Notes: a model not told the origin generated them from the letters alone. Positions 36,210 to 45,864 are shown, counted from the stretch's first letter. The stretch: DNA of 64,000 bases from Calidifontibacillus erzurumensis (GCF_013303125.1 NZ_JABTTE010000007.1:1-64000), one strand, 5' to 3'. Numbers and translations: made by a program.

Positions 36210-37991
36210 ATGCATCAACAATTAAAAGAAAAACTAAAGCTATTGCCAGACCAGCCGGGGTGTTACTTGATGAAAGACCGGCATGGTACGGTGATTTATG
36301 TCGGAAAAGCGAAAGTATTAAAAAACCGGGTGCGTTCGTATTTTACCGGCTCCCATGACGGAAAAACGGCGAGGCTAGTATCTGAGATCGTTGATTTCGA
36401 ATATATTGTCACATCATCTGACTTGGAAGCTCTCATACTTGAAATGAATTTAATAAAAAAGCATGATCCGAAATACAATGTCATGCTTAAAGATGATAAA
36501 AGCTATCCTTACTTAAAAATAACAGCGGAGAAACATCCAAGGCTAATTACGACGCGAAATGTAAAAAAAGATAAAGGAAAATATTTCGGTCCTTATGCAA
36601 ACGTTGGGGCAGCTAATGAAACGAAAAAATTGTTGGACCGTCTTTATCCATTAAGAAAATGCTCCACTCTCCCAGATCGGGTTTGCTTATATTATCATAT
36701 GAATCAATGTTTAGCCCCTTGTATTAGAGAAGTGCCAGAAGAGGAAAATAAACGTTTAGTTGATGAAATAACGAAATTTTTAAATGGCGGCTATCAAGAT
36801 ATTAAAAAAAATTTAATGGAAAAAATGTACAAAGCTTCTGAAGAGCTTGATTTTGAACGGGCAAAAGAATATCGCGATCAAATCGCACATATCGAATCAG
36901 TAATGGAAAAGCAGAAAATGAACTTAAATGAATTTATTGATCGCGATGTATTTGGCTATACGTATGATAAAGGCTGGATGTGTGTTCAAGTCTTTTTCAT
37001 TCGCCAAGGAAAATTAATTGAACGCGACGTTTCGTTTTTTCCTTTTTACAATGAACCAGAAGAGGATTTCCTCACTTTTTTAGGGCAATTTTATTTAAAA
37101 AGCAACCATATTAAACCGAAGGAAATTTTTCTACCGGAAGAAATTAAAGGTGAATATGCGGAGAAACTTGTTGAAGTAAAAGTTGTTCAACCGAAAAGAG
37201 GCAAGAAAAAAGAATTGGTAGATTTGGCTATTAAAAATGCCAAAATAGCTTTAAAGGAAAAGTTTGCCCTCATTGAAAGAGATGAGGAAAGAACGATTAA
37301 AGCAGTCGAAAATTTAGGCAAAAAAATGAGGATTCCTACACCCCATCGTATAGAGGCTTTTGATAATTCCAACATCCAAGGTACAGATCCTGTATCTGCG
37401 ATGATTATGTTCGTAGATGGTAAGCCGGAGAAAAAAGAATACCGAAAATATAAAATTAAAGGCGTAGAAGGTCCTGATGATTACGCATCGATGAGAGAAG
37501 TAACAAGGAGAAGGTATACAAGATTGTTAAAAGAACAATTACCGCTTCCGGATTTAATCATTATCGATGGCGGTAAAGGGCACATTCAAGCGGTAAAAGA
37601 TGTTCTTGAAAATGAATTGGGGATCGACGTGCCGGTTTGCGGGTTATCTAAAGATGAAAAACATAGGACTTCAGAGCTGCTTTTCGGAGACCCGCCTGAC
37701 GTTATTCCGCTTGATCGAAATAGTCAAGAGTTTTATTTGTTACAAAGGATACAAGATGAGGTCCATCGCTTTGCCATTACATTCCATCGTGAACTGCGCG
37801 GAAAAACAGCTTTTAAATCGGTGTTAGATGATATTCCGGGTGTCGGTGCCCAAAGAAAGAGGAAATTGCTGTCTCATTTTGGTTCTGTGAAAAAATTAAA
37901 AGAAGCGACAGTAGAAGACTTGATTGCATTAAAAATTCCAAAAAATGTTGCTGAAAATATTCATAAACATTTACAAGAACAAGGGGAATAA
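36210..37991 (+). CDS. uvrC: Excinuclease ABC subunit C
   Basis: 593-aa dual-incision nuclease of nucleotide excision repair. An N-terminal GIY-YIG domain (residues 15-92, [21 protein letters not shown]), a UVR motif near 200 ([21 protein letters not shown]), the RNase H-like C-terminal nuclease ([30 protein letters not shown]) and a terminal helix-hairpin-helix pair ([21 protein letters not shown]) are all intact. GGGGGAGGTG precedes the ATG. A GGAGGTTGCC/GGCAACTTCC hairpin downstream (about 38001-38049) may act as a weak terminator. Confidence 0.97.
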   Translation: MHQQLKEKLKLLPDQPGCYLMKDRHGTVIYVGKAKVLKNRVRSYFTGSHDGKTARLVSEIVDFEYIVTSSDLEALILEMNLIKKHDPKYNVMLKDDKSYPYLKITAEKHPRLITTRNVKKDKGKYFGPYANVGAANETKKLLDRLYPLRKCSTLPDRVCLYYHMNQCLAPCIREVPEEENKRLVDEITKFLNGGYQDIKKNLMEKMYKASEELDFERAKEYRDQIAHIESVMEKQKMNLNEFIDRDVFGYTYDKGWMCVQVFFIRQGKLIERDVSFFPFYNEPEEDFLTFLGQFYLKSNHIKPKEIFLPEEIKGEYAEKLVEVKVVQPKRGKKKELVDLAIKNAKIALKEKFALIERDEERTIKAVENLGKKMRIPTPHRIEAFDNSNIQGTDPVSAMIMFVDGKPEKKEYRKYKIKGVEGPDDYASMREVTRRRYTRLLKEQLPLPDLIIIDGGKGHIQAVKDVLENELGIDVPVCGLSKDEKHRTSELLFGDPPDVIPLDRNSQEFYLLQRIQDEVHRFAITFHRELRGKTAFKSVLDDIPGVGAQRKRKLLSHFGSVKKLKEATVEDLIALKIPKNVAENIHKHLQEQGE

Positions 37992-38074
37992 CAATCGACT
38001 TGGAGGTTGCCCGTTTCCTAAACGACCGGAAGGAGAGGCAACTTCCATTTTAATGTTCGTTTTATCTTGTTTTA

Positions 38075-38124
38075 GGTGAGAAGACTCCTGCTTCAATGGA
38101 GCAAAGTGGAGTAAGTGGGAGATG
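38075..38124 (+). mobile_element. Possible IS200/IS605-type right-end relic
   Basis: The stretch GTGAGAAGACTCCTGCTTC followed by ATGGAGCAAAGTGGAGT and AAGTGGGAGATGG resembles the structured right ends found downstream of tnpB genes. ACTCC and GGAGT arms can pair. No transposase remains next to it. Resemblance is from memory and is tentative. Confidence 0.3.
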
Positions 38125-38220
38125 GATCGCCCTATTTAATTTTACTGAATCTATCCTATTTTCAGTAAAATATAGATAATATAGTTAGATGGTAAGTGAA
38201 AAAATATATTTTAGTATCAA

Positions 38221-38579
38221 GCAGAAGCTTAATGGTTTGACGAAAGAAGAGTAAAAAGCTACATGGCACGGCAAATTTTGAAAAAGGTGATGGCGACGAG
38301 ATCCCTGAATACAATGCTGACCATCCAATAGATTATAAATTCAGCGGCAAACGCATCAAACGCGGATTGTATCGATCCGAAGTCCGGCAAACTGATTAAT
38401 GCTGATGTGAAAGGGGCATGAACATTTTAAAGAAAAGTAAAGCTGTAGACCTGAGTGTCTTATGCTCTAGCGGGTGAAGTGGACAAGCCTCAAAGAATAA
38501 GGATTGCTAAAAGCAGTCAAACTTCTTTGGAAGCCCCCACTTCAAATATACGCTAGAAAATTAAGTAGGGATAGTTCAC
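38221..38579 (+). pseudogene. Decayed tnpB (IS200/IS605 OrfB) fragment with right end
   Basis: Translation from 38280 gives EKGDGDEIPEYNADHPIDY then KFSGKRIKRGLYRS, a characteristic OrfB/TnpB C-terminal motif. A frameshift then continues it as DPKSGKLINADVKGA and a second as NILKKSK. Only this C-terminal portion remains, with no N-terminal or RuvC region. The DNA ends with GAAGCCCCCACTTCAAAT (38530-38547) and AAGTAGGGATAGTTCAC (38563-38579), the usual hairpin right end of this family. The element abuts the 3' end of yslB. Confidence 0.75.
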
Positions 38580-39016
38580 TCCCATTTGACTGTAATCAAA
38601 ACGGATTTTGTTTTTTTTTGCTGAAGTTCCATTGCTTCTGCTTCTTTTTCTAAAATGTTTTGCAGCTGTTCCGCTAAAAAGCCGGCTTCCAATTGATAAG
38701 AGTAATCAACATTTCGTTCGAATCGATTGGCAATTAAGTCGCTTGTAAGCTGAAAGACCATTTCATTTTTATTTTCTTTCATGAGAGAAATTTGTCCAAG
38801 ACCGGATTTTTCAAAAAAATGTACGACCTCTTCAATGGATTTTAAAGGGTATTTCCGGGCAATATTTTTACCGCCCCAATAAAGGATTGATTGATAGTCT
38901 TTTCCGAGGATATCTTTTAGAAAAGTATAGCGAATCAATTCATAGCCGAATGCAGGAACTGTTAATTGATGGAATTCTTCTTGTGATCTTTCTGTCTGAT
39001 TTTTTTTTGTAAACAA
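38576..39016 (-). CDS. yslB: YslB family protein, C-terminally clipped
   Basis: 146-aa DUF2507 (YslB) protein, located between uvrC and sdhC as in B. subtilis. Start is TTG (complement of 39014-39016) after an AAGGGTGG site. Conserved FGYELIRYTFLKDILGKDYQSILYWGGKNIARKYP and YQLEAGFLAEQLQ are present. It stops at VKWE, where B. subtilis continues for a few residues, and the stop codon lies inside the terminal TTCAC of the adjoining IS relic. The core fold looks complete. Function unknown; a regulatory role near sdh has been suggested for the family. Confidence 0.88.
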   Translation of the reverse strand: MFTKKNQTERSQEEFHQLTVPAFGYELIRYTFLKDILGKDYQSILYWGGKNIARKYPLKSIEEVVHFFEKSGLGQISLMKENKNEMVFQLTSDLIANRFERNVDYSYQLEAGFLAEQLQNILEKEAEAMELQQKKTKSVLITVKWE

Positions 39017-39197
39017 TCAAAACCACCCTTTCCTAAACTTTATTATTAATCTTTTTCGGTTCGTTGGCAATAAAACGTTTTTGTAAGAAATGTATAAAAA
39101 AATGAATAGAATGACTGTCGAAGGTAAGGAATATATTGAAAATTTTGTATAAAAATGCAACAAATCGAATTTTTCGAATCTTTATTAATGGGTATTC

Positions 39198-39226
39198 TTG
39201 ACGGGTTTTGTAGAGAGGAGTAAAAT
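39198..39226 (+). promoter_or_regulatory. Sigma-A promoter of sdhCAB
   Basis: TTGACG (39198-39203), a 17-nt spacer and TAAAAT (39221-39226). A short ATG ORF beginning at 39225 overlaps the -10 and is therefore unlikely to be translated from this promoter. Confidence 0.65.
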
Positions 39227-39246
39227 GAACATGTCACAGATTATTC

Positions 39247-39284
39247 AAAGAAGCTTCACCTATGATGCTTCTTTGTGTTTTTTT
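39247..39284 (+). terminator. Terminator-like hairpin at the start of the sdhCAB leader
   Basis: AAAGAAGC (39247-39254) and GCTTCTTT (39267-39274) form a perfect stem followed by GTGTTTTTTT, about 15 nt after the predicted transcription start. It could be an attenuator or a 5' stabilising structure. Confidence 0.6.
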
Positions 39285-39367
39285 ACTTACGGGGAGGCAG
39301 GAGGATTATCGTTCGGACTAAAAAATTTTTATTAAAAAATTGAAAGGTATTAAAGGGGGGCAAAACT

Positions 39368-39997
39368 ATGGCAAAAGACCGTGAGTTTTTAAACCGGAGA
39401 CTACACTCTTTATTAGGGATCATTCCGGTAGGTCTGTTTTTAGTTGAACATTTACTTGTGAATCACTTTGCAACTCGAGGAGCATCTGCGTTTAACGCAG
39501 CCGCTAATTTTATGGCAAATTTACCATTTGTTCATTTCCTAGAGGTATTTTTAATTTTCTTACCATTATTATATCATGCAGTTTACGGGCTCTATATTGC
39601 CTTTACTGCGAAAAACAATGTCAGCAGATTCGGCTATTTTAGAAACTGGATGTTCCTCCTTCAACGTGTAACTGGTATTATTACATTAATTTTCGTTGTG
39701 TGGCACGTTTGGCAAACCCGTATCGCAGCTGCCTTTGGTGCAGAAGTAAACTTTGATATGATGACAAACATCCTAGATAACCCAGCCATGCTTGTATTCT
39801 ATATTGTTGGAGTACTTTCAGCCGTATTCCATTTTTCGAACGGATTATGGTCATTTTTCGTCAGCTGGGGACTTACAATTACTCCTCGTTCCCAACAAGT
39901 ATCCACTTATGTGACAATGGGTATTTTCGTATTAATTTCAATCGTAGCAATGCGAGCTCTATTTGCATTCTTAGATCCACAATTAGCAAACTTGTAA
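39368..39997 (+). CDS. sdhC: Succinate dehydrogenase cytochrome b558 subunit
   Basis: 209-aa membrane anchor of complex II with five hydrophobic segments and haem-ligand histidines in helices (EHLLVNHF, LYHAVYGLY, VVWHVWQTR, FHFSNGLWSF). This single-subunit diheme anchor is the Bacillus type. AAAGGGGGGCAAAAC precedes the ATG. First gene of sdhCAB. Confidence 0.96.
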   Translation: MAKDREFLNRRLHSLLGIIPVGLFLVEHLLVNHFATRGASAFNAAANFMANLPFVHFLEVFLIFLPLLYHAVYGLYIAFTAKNNVSRFGYFRNWMFLLQRVTGIITLIFVVWHVWQTRIAAAFGAEVNFDMMTNILDNPAMLVFYIVGVLSAVFHFSNGLWSFFVSWGLTITPRSQQVSTYVTMGIFVLISIVAMRALFAFLDPQLANL

Positions 39998-40051
39998 GAA
40001 TCAGACCGTTATGAGAGTTTCGGATCAAACAAATTCGGGGAGTGAGTTATT

Positions 40052-41839
40052 TTGAGTAAAGGAAATCTTGTAATTGTCGGCGGCGGCTTGGCAGGCTTAA
40101 TGGCAACTGTAAAAGCTGCAGAGGCCGGAGTTCGAGTTGATTTGATATCATTAGTTCCTGTAAAGCGTTCTCACTCTGTATGTGCGCAGGGTGGGATTAA
40201 CGGTGCAGTAAATACAAAAGGTGAGGGAGATTCACCTTGGATCCATTTCGATGATACAATTTACGGCGGCGACTTCCTAGCAAACCAACCGCCAGTAAAA
40301 GCGATGTGTGAAGCAGCGCCTGGTATTATCCACTTATTTGACCGTATGGGTGTTATGTTCAACCGTACACCAGAAGGTTTATTGGATTTCCGTCGTTTCG
40401 GTGGTACTCAACATCACCGTACAGCATTTGCTGGGGCAACTACTGGTCAGCAATTGTTATACGCATTAGATGAGCAAGTGCGCCGTCATGAAGTTGCAGG
40501 ACTTGTTACGAAGTATGAAGGATGGGACATGCTCTCATTAATCCTTGATGAAAACCAAGAGTGCCGTGGTGTAGTGGCTCAAGATATGCGTTCACATGAA
40601 ATCCGCGCATTTAAAGCTGACGCTGTTATTATGGCAACAGGTGGTCCGGGAATCATCTTTGGTAAGTCAACAAACTCTATGATTAATACTGGTTCAGCTG
40701 CATCTGCCGCTTACCAACAAGGTGTTTATTATGCGAACGGTGAGTTCATTCAAATTCACCCAACAGCAATCCCTGGCGATGACAAACTTCGCTTAATGAG
40801 TGAATCTGCTCGTGGTGAAGGCGGACGCGTTTGGACATATAAAGATGGAAAACCGTGGTATTTCTTAGAAGAAAAATATCCTGCGTACGGAAACCTTGTA
40901 CCACGTGACATCGCTACTCGTGAAATTTTCGATGTGTGCGTGAACCAAAAATTAGGTATTAACGGTGAAAACGTAGTATTCCTAGATCTTTCACATAAAG
41001 ATCCTAAAGAGCTTGATATCAAGCTTGGCGGTATTATTGAAATTTATGAGAAATTTACAGGTGATGACCCTCGTAAAGTTCCGATGAAAATCTTCCCAGC
41101 TGTTCACTATTCAATGGGCGGCATGTGGGTAGACTATAACCAAATGACAAATATTCCTGGCTTGTTTGCTGCTGGTGAATGTGATTATTCACAACACGGT
41201 GCAAACCGTCTAGGTGCGAACTCATTGTTATCTGCAATTTATGGAGGAATGGTTGCTGGACCAAATGCGGTTGAATATATGAGAAACCGTGCGAGAGCAA
41301 CTGATTCATTGCCTGAATCTGTATTCGAACAGCAAGTTCGCCTTGAAGAAGAAAAATTCAATAAGCTCATTTCAATGGATTCTGGTTCTGAAAATGCTTA
41401 CGTGATCCATAAAGAGCTTGGTGAATGGATGACAGATAATGTAACAGTTGTTCGTTACAATGATCGTTTATTAAAAACGGACGAAAAGATTCAAGAATTA
41501 CAAGAACGTTGGGAAAAAATCAATATTAATGATACAGCTAAATGGAGCAACCAAGGCGTTATGTTTACGCGTCAGTTAAAGAACATGCTTCACCTTGCAC
41601 GCGTAATTACATTAGGTGCATACCATCGTAACGAAAGCCGTGGTGCGCATTACAAACCAGAATTCCCTGAGCGTAATGACGCTGAATGGTTAAAAACAAC
41701 AAAAGCGAAGTACAACCCAGAGAAGAATGCTCCAGAGTTCTCTTATGAAGATGTTGATATTTCGCTCATTAAACCGCGTAAACGCGACTATACAAAGAAA
41801 AGTAAAGTAGAAGAAAGACAAGAGGAGGCGGCAAAATAA
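40052..41839 (+). CDS. sdhA: Succinate dehydrogenase flavoprotein subunit
   Basis: 595-aa flavoprotein that oxidises succinate to fumarate. N-terminal FAD motif GGGLAGLMATVKAAEAG; the covalent FAD histidine is in SHSVCAQGGINGA; catalytic region HPTAIPGDDKLRLMSESARGEGG and arginine-rich RGAHYKPEFPERND. TTG start after GGGGAGTGAGTTATT. Lies 54 bp after sdhC and 2 bp before sdhB. Confidence 0.98.
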   Translation: MSKGNLVIVGGGLAGLMATVKAAEAGVRVDLISLVPVKRSHSVCAQGGINGAVNTKGEGDSPWIHFDDTIYGGDFLANQPPVKAMCEAAPGIIHLFDRMGVMFNRTPEGLLDFRRFGGTQHHRTAFAGATTGQQLLYALDEQVRRHEVAGLVTKYEGWDMLSLILDENQECRGVVAQDMRSHEIRAFKADAVIMATGGPGIIFGKSTNSMINTGSAASAAYQQGVYYANGEFIQIHPTAIPGDDKLRLMSESARGEGGRVWTYKDGKPWYFLEEKYPAYGNLVPRDIATREIFDVCVNQKLGINGENVVFLDLSHKDPKELDIKLGGIIEIYEKFTGDDPRKVPMKIFPAVHYSMGGMWVDYNQMTNIPGLFAAGECDYSQHGANRLGANSLLSAIYGGMVAGPNAVEYMRNRARATDSLPESVFEQQVRLEEEKFNKLISMDSGSENAYVIHKELGEWMTDNVTVVRYNDRLLKTDEKIQELQERWEKININDTAKWSNQGVMFTRQLKNMLHLARVITLGAYHRNESRGAHYKPEFPERNDAEWLKTTKAKYNPEKNAPEFSYEDVDISLIKPRKRDYTKKSKVEERQEEAAK

Positions 41840-41841
41840 TC

Positions 41842-42597
41842 ATGAGTGAAAAAACAGTTCGTTTAATTATTCAACGTCAAGATTCACCAGATTCTGCCCC
41901 TTATGAGCAAGAGTTCGAAGTACGTTATAGACCAAATATGAACGTAATTTCAGCATTGATGGAAATCCAACGCAATCCTGTAACGGTTAAAGGGGAAAAA
42001 GTTGCGCCTCCAACTTGGGATATGAACTGTTTGGAAGAGGTTTGCGGTGCCTGTTCAATGGTAATTAACGGCAAACCTCGCCAATCTTGTTCAACTTTGA
42101 TAGACCATCTTGAGCAGCCGATTCGTTTGCAGCCAATGCGTACATTCCCGGTTGTACGTGACTTGCAAATTGATCGCAGCCGCATGTTTGATTCATTAAA
42201 GAAAGTAAAAGCATGGATTCCGATCGACGGCACATACGATCTTGGTCCTGGTCCAAGAATGCCGGAAAGAAAACGCCAATGGGCTTATGAATTAGCAAAA
42301 TGTATGACTTGTGGTGTATGTTTAGAGGCTTGTCCAAATGTAAACGACAAATCAAACTTTATTGGACCTGCTCCTCTTTCACAAGTTCGCTTATTTAATA
42401 CACACCCAACCGGTGCTATGCATAAAGAAGAGCGCATGGAAGCGATTATGGGCGACGGCGGTCTTGCGAACTGCGGAAATTCACAAAACTGCGTTCAATC
42501 TTGTCCGAAAGGAATTCCTTTGACAACATCGATTGCAGCATTAAACAGAGAAGCAACTGTACAAATGTTCAAGAACTTCTTTGGCAGCGACAAATAA
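41842..42597 (+). CDS. sdhB: Succinate dehydrogenase iron-sulfur subunit
   Basis: 251-aa electron-transfer subunit of complex II. Cysteine sets for three clusters are visible: CLEEVCGACSMVINGKPRQSC (2Fe-2S), CMTCGVCLEACPN, and CGNSQNCVQSCPKG. AGAGGAGGCGGC, inside the end of sdhA, is the ribosome site. It ends the operon. Confidence 0.98.
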   Translation: MSEKTVRLIIQRQDSPDSAPYEQEFEVRYRPNMNVISALMEIQRNPVTVKGEKVAPPTWDMNCLEEVCGACSMVINGKPRQSCSTLIDHLEQPIRLQPMRTFPVVRDLQIDRSRMFDSLKKVKAWIPIDGTYDLGPGPRMPERKRQWAYELAKCMTCGVCLEACPNVNDKSNFIGPAPLSQVRLFNTHPTGAMHKEERMEAIMGDGGLANCGNSQNCVQSCPKGIPLTTSIAALNREATVQMFKNFFGSDK

Positions 42598-42618
42598 TAG
42601 TTTTGAAAACAAATATAA

Positions 42619-42656
42619 AACCAAGCCTCAATCATAGAGGTTTGGTTATTTTTTTT
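42619..42656 (+). terminator. sdhCAB terminator
   Basis: AACCAAGCCTC and GAGGTTTGGTT pair with one mismatch, followed by eight T residues. The rest of the 450-bp gap is AT-rich with no gene. Confidence 0.9.
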
Positions 42657-42988
42657 GTTATGGTTCAATTGTTATAGAAGAGGTAATCTAAAAAGCTCTG
42701 AAAAAGCTTCACGATTTTTAAGTTTCTTATGTTTTTGACTTTAAAATGTAGGAATTGGAAAAATAAAATTGTATTCAAGTAAAAAATAGAGTCGCCTTGT
42801 AAGTAACTCATTCCTTTAAAAAGTAATTATTAGTAATTTATGATACTAATAAATTCCTGTATGGAAAACAGGCTATGTGTTTAAATAAACGCAGTTCTTA
42901 TTGATATCGCTTTGTGTTTAGCAAGACTTTGTTTATATTTTAGCGGTAACTTATTAAATATAGTTATTTAATTGAAAGCGACATTTTA

Positions 42989-43019
42989 CAAAAAAAAAAA
43001 AAAAACGGCGTGATGCCGA
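42989..43019 (-). terminator. Terminator of the AraC-type regulator
   Basis: Read on the minus strand, CGGC-ATCAC-GCCG is followed by a run of about 15 T residues, directly after the regulator stop. Confidence 0.7.
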
Positions 43020-43048
43020 TTAAATAGTAATTTATAGAAATCATTCAA

Positions 43049-44248
43049 TTATTCATTAACGGTAATGATATGAGCTTCACGGTATTCACTAGGTGACATA
43101 CCTGTTTGTTTTTTAAAGATTGAACTGAAATAGTTTGGTGTATTAAATCCAACTTGGGAAGCGATCGATTCGATTGTATCATTCGTATTTGCAAGCAAAT
43201 ATTTTGCTCTTTTAATACGAATGTTGGTAACATATTCTACGAAAGAGACTCCAAGTTCTTTTTTGAACAAGCGACTAAAATACGTATGACTTAAATGAAC
43301 TTTATTAGCCACTTTTTTAATTGACAAGTCTTCATGGAAGTAATTTGATATATATTCAATACATTTTTGTAAATTTTGGTCTTTTGTTAATTCTTCATAG
43401 AAGCAAAGCAGGCTACCTTCGCTAATAGCTCGTCCCAATGCTTTGCGGGCTTCACGATAAGGTTGATTTAAGCTTAATGGTTCATTGTAGACAGATCCTA
43501 CCCCAGCGTGCAGCGTGATGCCGAAATCCTTTTGAATTTCCTCGATCAGTTTTAATAAATAGTAACGAATTTGATCCCATTCACGTATAGATTTATATAC
43601 ATACGGAATATGGAACAGAATCGCCAAATAGCGAGGAAATGATACGAAATAAACATCTTTTACCCAATGTGATAGATGGTTTTTAATCGCGGAGCGAAGA
43701 TGGCCGCGAATAATACGTCTTCCTTCCTCATTTTCAATAAATTCTTGTGCCCCTTCTGTTCCTTGGACAAGGCAAACAATATTCGGGACGCTTTCCATTT
43801 TCGCTAATGTTTGATATTGCTTCAATTCTTCTTCTGTTTTTATTTCTCCATATAATAGCCTTCTTAAAAACATTTCACGGACAATTGGTAAATCAGCTAA
43901 TTCTGCAATGGTGGATTTGATTGCACCTATAAAAGCATTTTTCCGCACCGGATTTAATAATAGAGCTTGAACATGCAAGTTAACTGCAATTGGGGCGGTT
44001 TTTAAATTTTCTTCATCCATAATGATAATTAGTTTGCTTTGCAAATGCTTTTTCCGAAGACGGTTTATTTTCACCCAGTCAAACGATTTGTTAATTTTTG
44101 AGATAACAATGTCAATCTGGATATTTCCGTCATATTCTTCGGAAAAGATTTGATAATGACCGTCTAGCGCTTCATTAATCCAAGGTACGATTTGCTCTTT
44201 TGTTTCAGAATCGAAGCCAGCAAGCTTTACATTGTACATGGTATACAT
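43049..44248 (-). CDS. AraC family regulator with receiver-like N-terminus
   Basis: 399 aa. The C-terminal 100 residues are a double helix-turn-helix AraC domain (DLSIKKVANKVHLSHTYFSRLFKKELG, TIESIASQVGFNTPNYFSSIFKKQTGMSPSEYR). Residues 1-115 alternate strands and helices like a response-regulator receiver, but the phosphorylatable aspartate and acidic pocket are not evident. Residues 125-290 resemble the middle region of YesN-type regulators. GGGGAGGACTTATCAC precedes the ATG. It sits between sdhB and gerE, replacing ysmA-ysmB of B. subtilis. The effector and targets are unknown. Confidence 0.88.
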   Translation of the reverse strand: MYTMYNVKLAGFDSETKEQIVPWINEALDGHYQIFSEEYDGNIQIDIVISKINKSFDWVKINRLRKKHLQSKLIIIMDEENLKTAPIAVNLHVQALLLNPVRKNAFIGAIKSTIAELADLPIVREMFLRRLLYGEIKTEEELKQYQTLAKMESVPNIVCLVQGTEGAQEFIENEEGRRIIRGHLRSAIKNHLSHWVKDVYFVSFPRYLAILFHIPYVYKSIREWDQIRYYLLKLIEEIQKDFGITLHAGVGSVYNEPLSLNQPYREARKALGRAISEGSLLCFYEELTKDQNLQKCIEYISNYFHEDLSIKKVANKVHLSHTYFSRLFKKELGVSFVEYVTNIRIKRAKYLLANTNDTIESIASQVGFNTPNYFSSIFKKQTGMSPSEYREAHIITVNE

Positions 44249-44594
44249 GTGATAAGTCCTCCCCTAATCCAATACCAATCGAAAGTGTATAGAATGTAAT
44301 TAAAGAAAATTTAAAAATTTTTACTGCATCTATTATACTAAATTTTCGTCAAGATGTGACATTCTTTTAAATAAGTTACAAAAATTATTCACAATAATTG
44401 GCTATTTTGCAAAATAAAGTATGTTATAAATATCTTAATGTGTTTTACTTATTAGTTTTACAGAAAGGTATGACAGGGTTTAATTATGAATTATAAAAAT
44501 ATTTTAATATAATAATCCCATAATAAATTTCAAAAATCAACATTTGTGAAAATTTTCTATAAAAACCAATTGACAACTAAAAAGCTAATAAGTC

Positions 44595-44622
44595 ACAGTC
44601 TTATTCAAACTATCATATTATA
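44595..44622 (+). promoter_or_regulatory. Candidate sigma-K promoter of gerE
   Basis: AC (44595-44596), a 17-nt spacer and CATATTATA (44614-44622) fit the sigma-K pattern AC-N17-CATANNNTA. gerE is a late mother-cell, sigma-K-dependent gene in B. subtilis. The rest of the 435-bp gap is AT-rich with no gene. Confidence 0.6.
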
Positions 44623-44683
44623 TCGTGACTAAATATATTCCCTTCAAGCACAACTCATGCCCTGGTAAGGAGGGAAAAATTGA

Positions 44684-44908
44684 TTGAAGGAAAATAACTA
44701 CCAACCGAAGCCGCTGCTCACAAAAAGAGAAAAAGAGGTTTTCGAACTACTGGTCCAAGATAAAACAACGAAAGAAATCGCAGAAGAGCTTTTTATTAGC
44801 GAAAAAACAGTACGAAATCACATTTCAAACGCCATGCAAAAATTGGGAGTTAAGGGGCGCTCTCAAGCAGTTGTGGAACTCCTTAGAATGGGGGAACTAG
44901 AATTATAA
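44684..44908 (+). CDS. gerE: Spore germination/coat regulator GerE
   Basis: 74-aa LuxR/FixJ-type DNA-binding protein that controls late mother-cell genes, including coat genes. It is almost entirely one helix-turn-helix domain (LLTKREKEVFELLVQ, TTKEIAEELFISEKTVRNHISNAMQKLG) and nearly identical to B. subtilis GerE. TTG start after AAGGAGGGAAAAATTGA. It is followed by its own terminator and racE. Confidence 0.98.
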   Translation: MKENNYQPKPLLTKREKEVFELLVQDKTTKEIAEELFISEKTVRNHISNAMQKLGVKGRSQAVVELLRMGELEL

Positions 44909-44914
44909 TTTACG

Positions 44915-44945
44915 AAGGCTGGCATTGCCAGCCTTTCAATTTTTG
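44915..44945 (+). terminator. gerE terminator
   Basis: AAGGCTGGC (44915-44923) pairs with GCCAGCCTT (44927-44935), followed by TCAATTTTT. Confidence 0.88.
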
Positions 44946-45036
44946 ATGGATATGCTAAGTAATTGTGCTATAATAAAACTTTGGAAAATACTTTGATACT
45001 GCATAGTAAATACATAACAAATGAGGCGATCTACTT

Positions 45037-45831
45037 TTGAATAGACGTATTGGTGTTATTGATTCAGGAGTTGGCGGTTTAACAGTAGCAAAAGAATTAA
45101 TGAGACAGCTGCCAAAAGAAGAAATAATTTATTTAGGTGATACGGCTCGCTGTCCGTATGGTTCAAGACCAATTGAGGAAGTTCGGGCATTTACTTGGGA
45201 GCTTACGAAATATTTGCTAAACTTTAACATTAAAATGTTAGTGATAGCTTGTAATACTGCAACAGCACTTGTTTTAGATGAAATAAGGGCGAATATCGAT
45301 ATTCCTGTTGTTGGTGTAGTACACCCAGGTGCTAGAGCAGCTTTAAAAGTGACTAGAAATAATCATATCGGTGTGATTGGTACCGTAGGCACTATTAAGA
45401 GCGGCTCTTATGAACATGCATTAAAAAGTATCAACCACGATGTAGTAGTTAAAAGCCTTGCTTGCCCTTTATTTGTACCCCTTGTTGAAAGCGGAAATTA
45501 TGAAAGGGAAGAAGCTTTTCATATTGTTGAACAAACGTTGCAGCCGTTAAAAGAGCATGATATTGATACGCTTATATTGGGTTGCACCCATTATCCGATT
45601 CTTCGTTCGATCATTCAGGAAGTGATGGGAAAGAAAGTGAAACTAATCAGTTCAGGCGATGAAACTGCAAGGGAAGTTAGTGCGATTCTTCACCATTCCG
45701 GCTTGCTCGTAACAGAAAAAAGAGTGCCTGAGCATTTGTTTTTGACTACAGGACCTAAAGAAATTTTTCAACAAATTGCGTCAAAAATATTTGAACATCC
45801 TGTTTATAATGTTAAATCAATACATTTGTAG
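45037..45831 (+). CDS. racE: Glutamate racemase
   Basis: 264-aa cofactor-independent racemase supplying D-glutamate for peptidoglycan. N-terminal [16 protein letters not shown] with the catalytic-site Asp-Ser, then the two catalytic cysteines in IACNTATA (near 71) and LGCTHYPIL (near 184). TTG start; an extended -10 TGCTATAAT lies at 44966-44974. Position after gerE matches racE of B. subtilis. Confidence 0.97.
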   Translation: MNRRIGVIDSGVGGLTVAKELMRQLPKEEIIYLGDTARCPYGSRPIEEVRAFTWELTKYLLNFNIKMLVIACNTATALVLDEIRANIDIPVVGVVHPGARAALKVTRNNHIGVIGTVGTIKSGSYEHALKSINHDVVVKSLACPLFVPLVESGNYEREEAFHIVEQTLQPLKEHDIDTLILGCTHYPILRSIIQEVMGKKVKLISSGDETAREVSAILHHSGLLVTEKRVPEHLFLTTGPKEIFQQIASKIFEHPVYNVKSIHL

Positions 45832-45836
45832 ACAAA

Positions 45837-45864
45837 AAGCCTTCCGTTTGGAAGGTTTTTTTGT
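45837..45864 (+). terminator. racE terminator
   Basis: AAGCCTTCC and GGAAGGTTT pair across a 4-nt loop and run into seven T residues. Confidence 0.9.

Noticed and set aside
39225-39335. 36-codon ATG ORF in front of sdhC
   Set aside because: Its ATG overlaps the predicted -10 element, so it would not be on the sdh transcript; the hairpin within it explains the sequence better.
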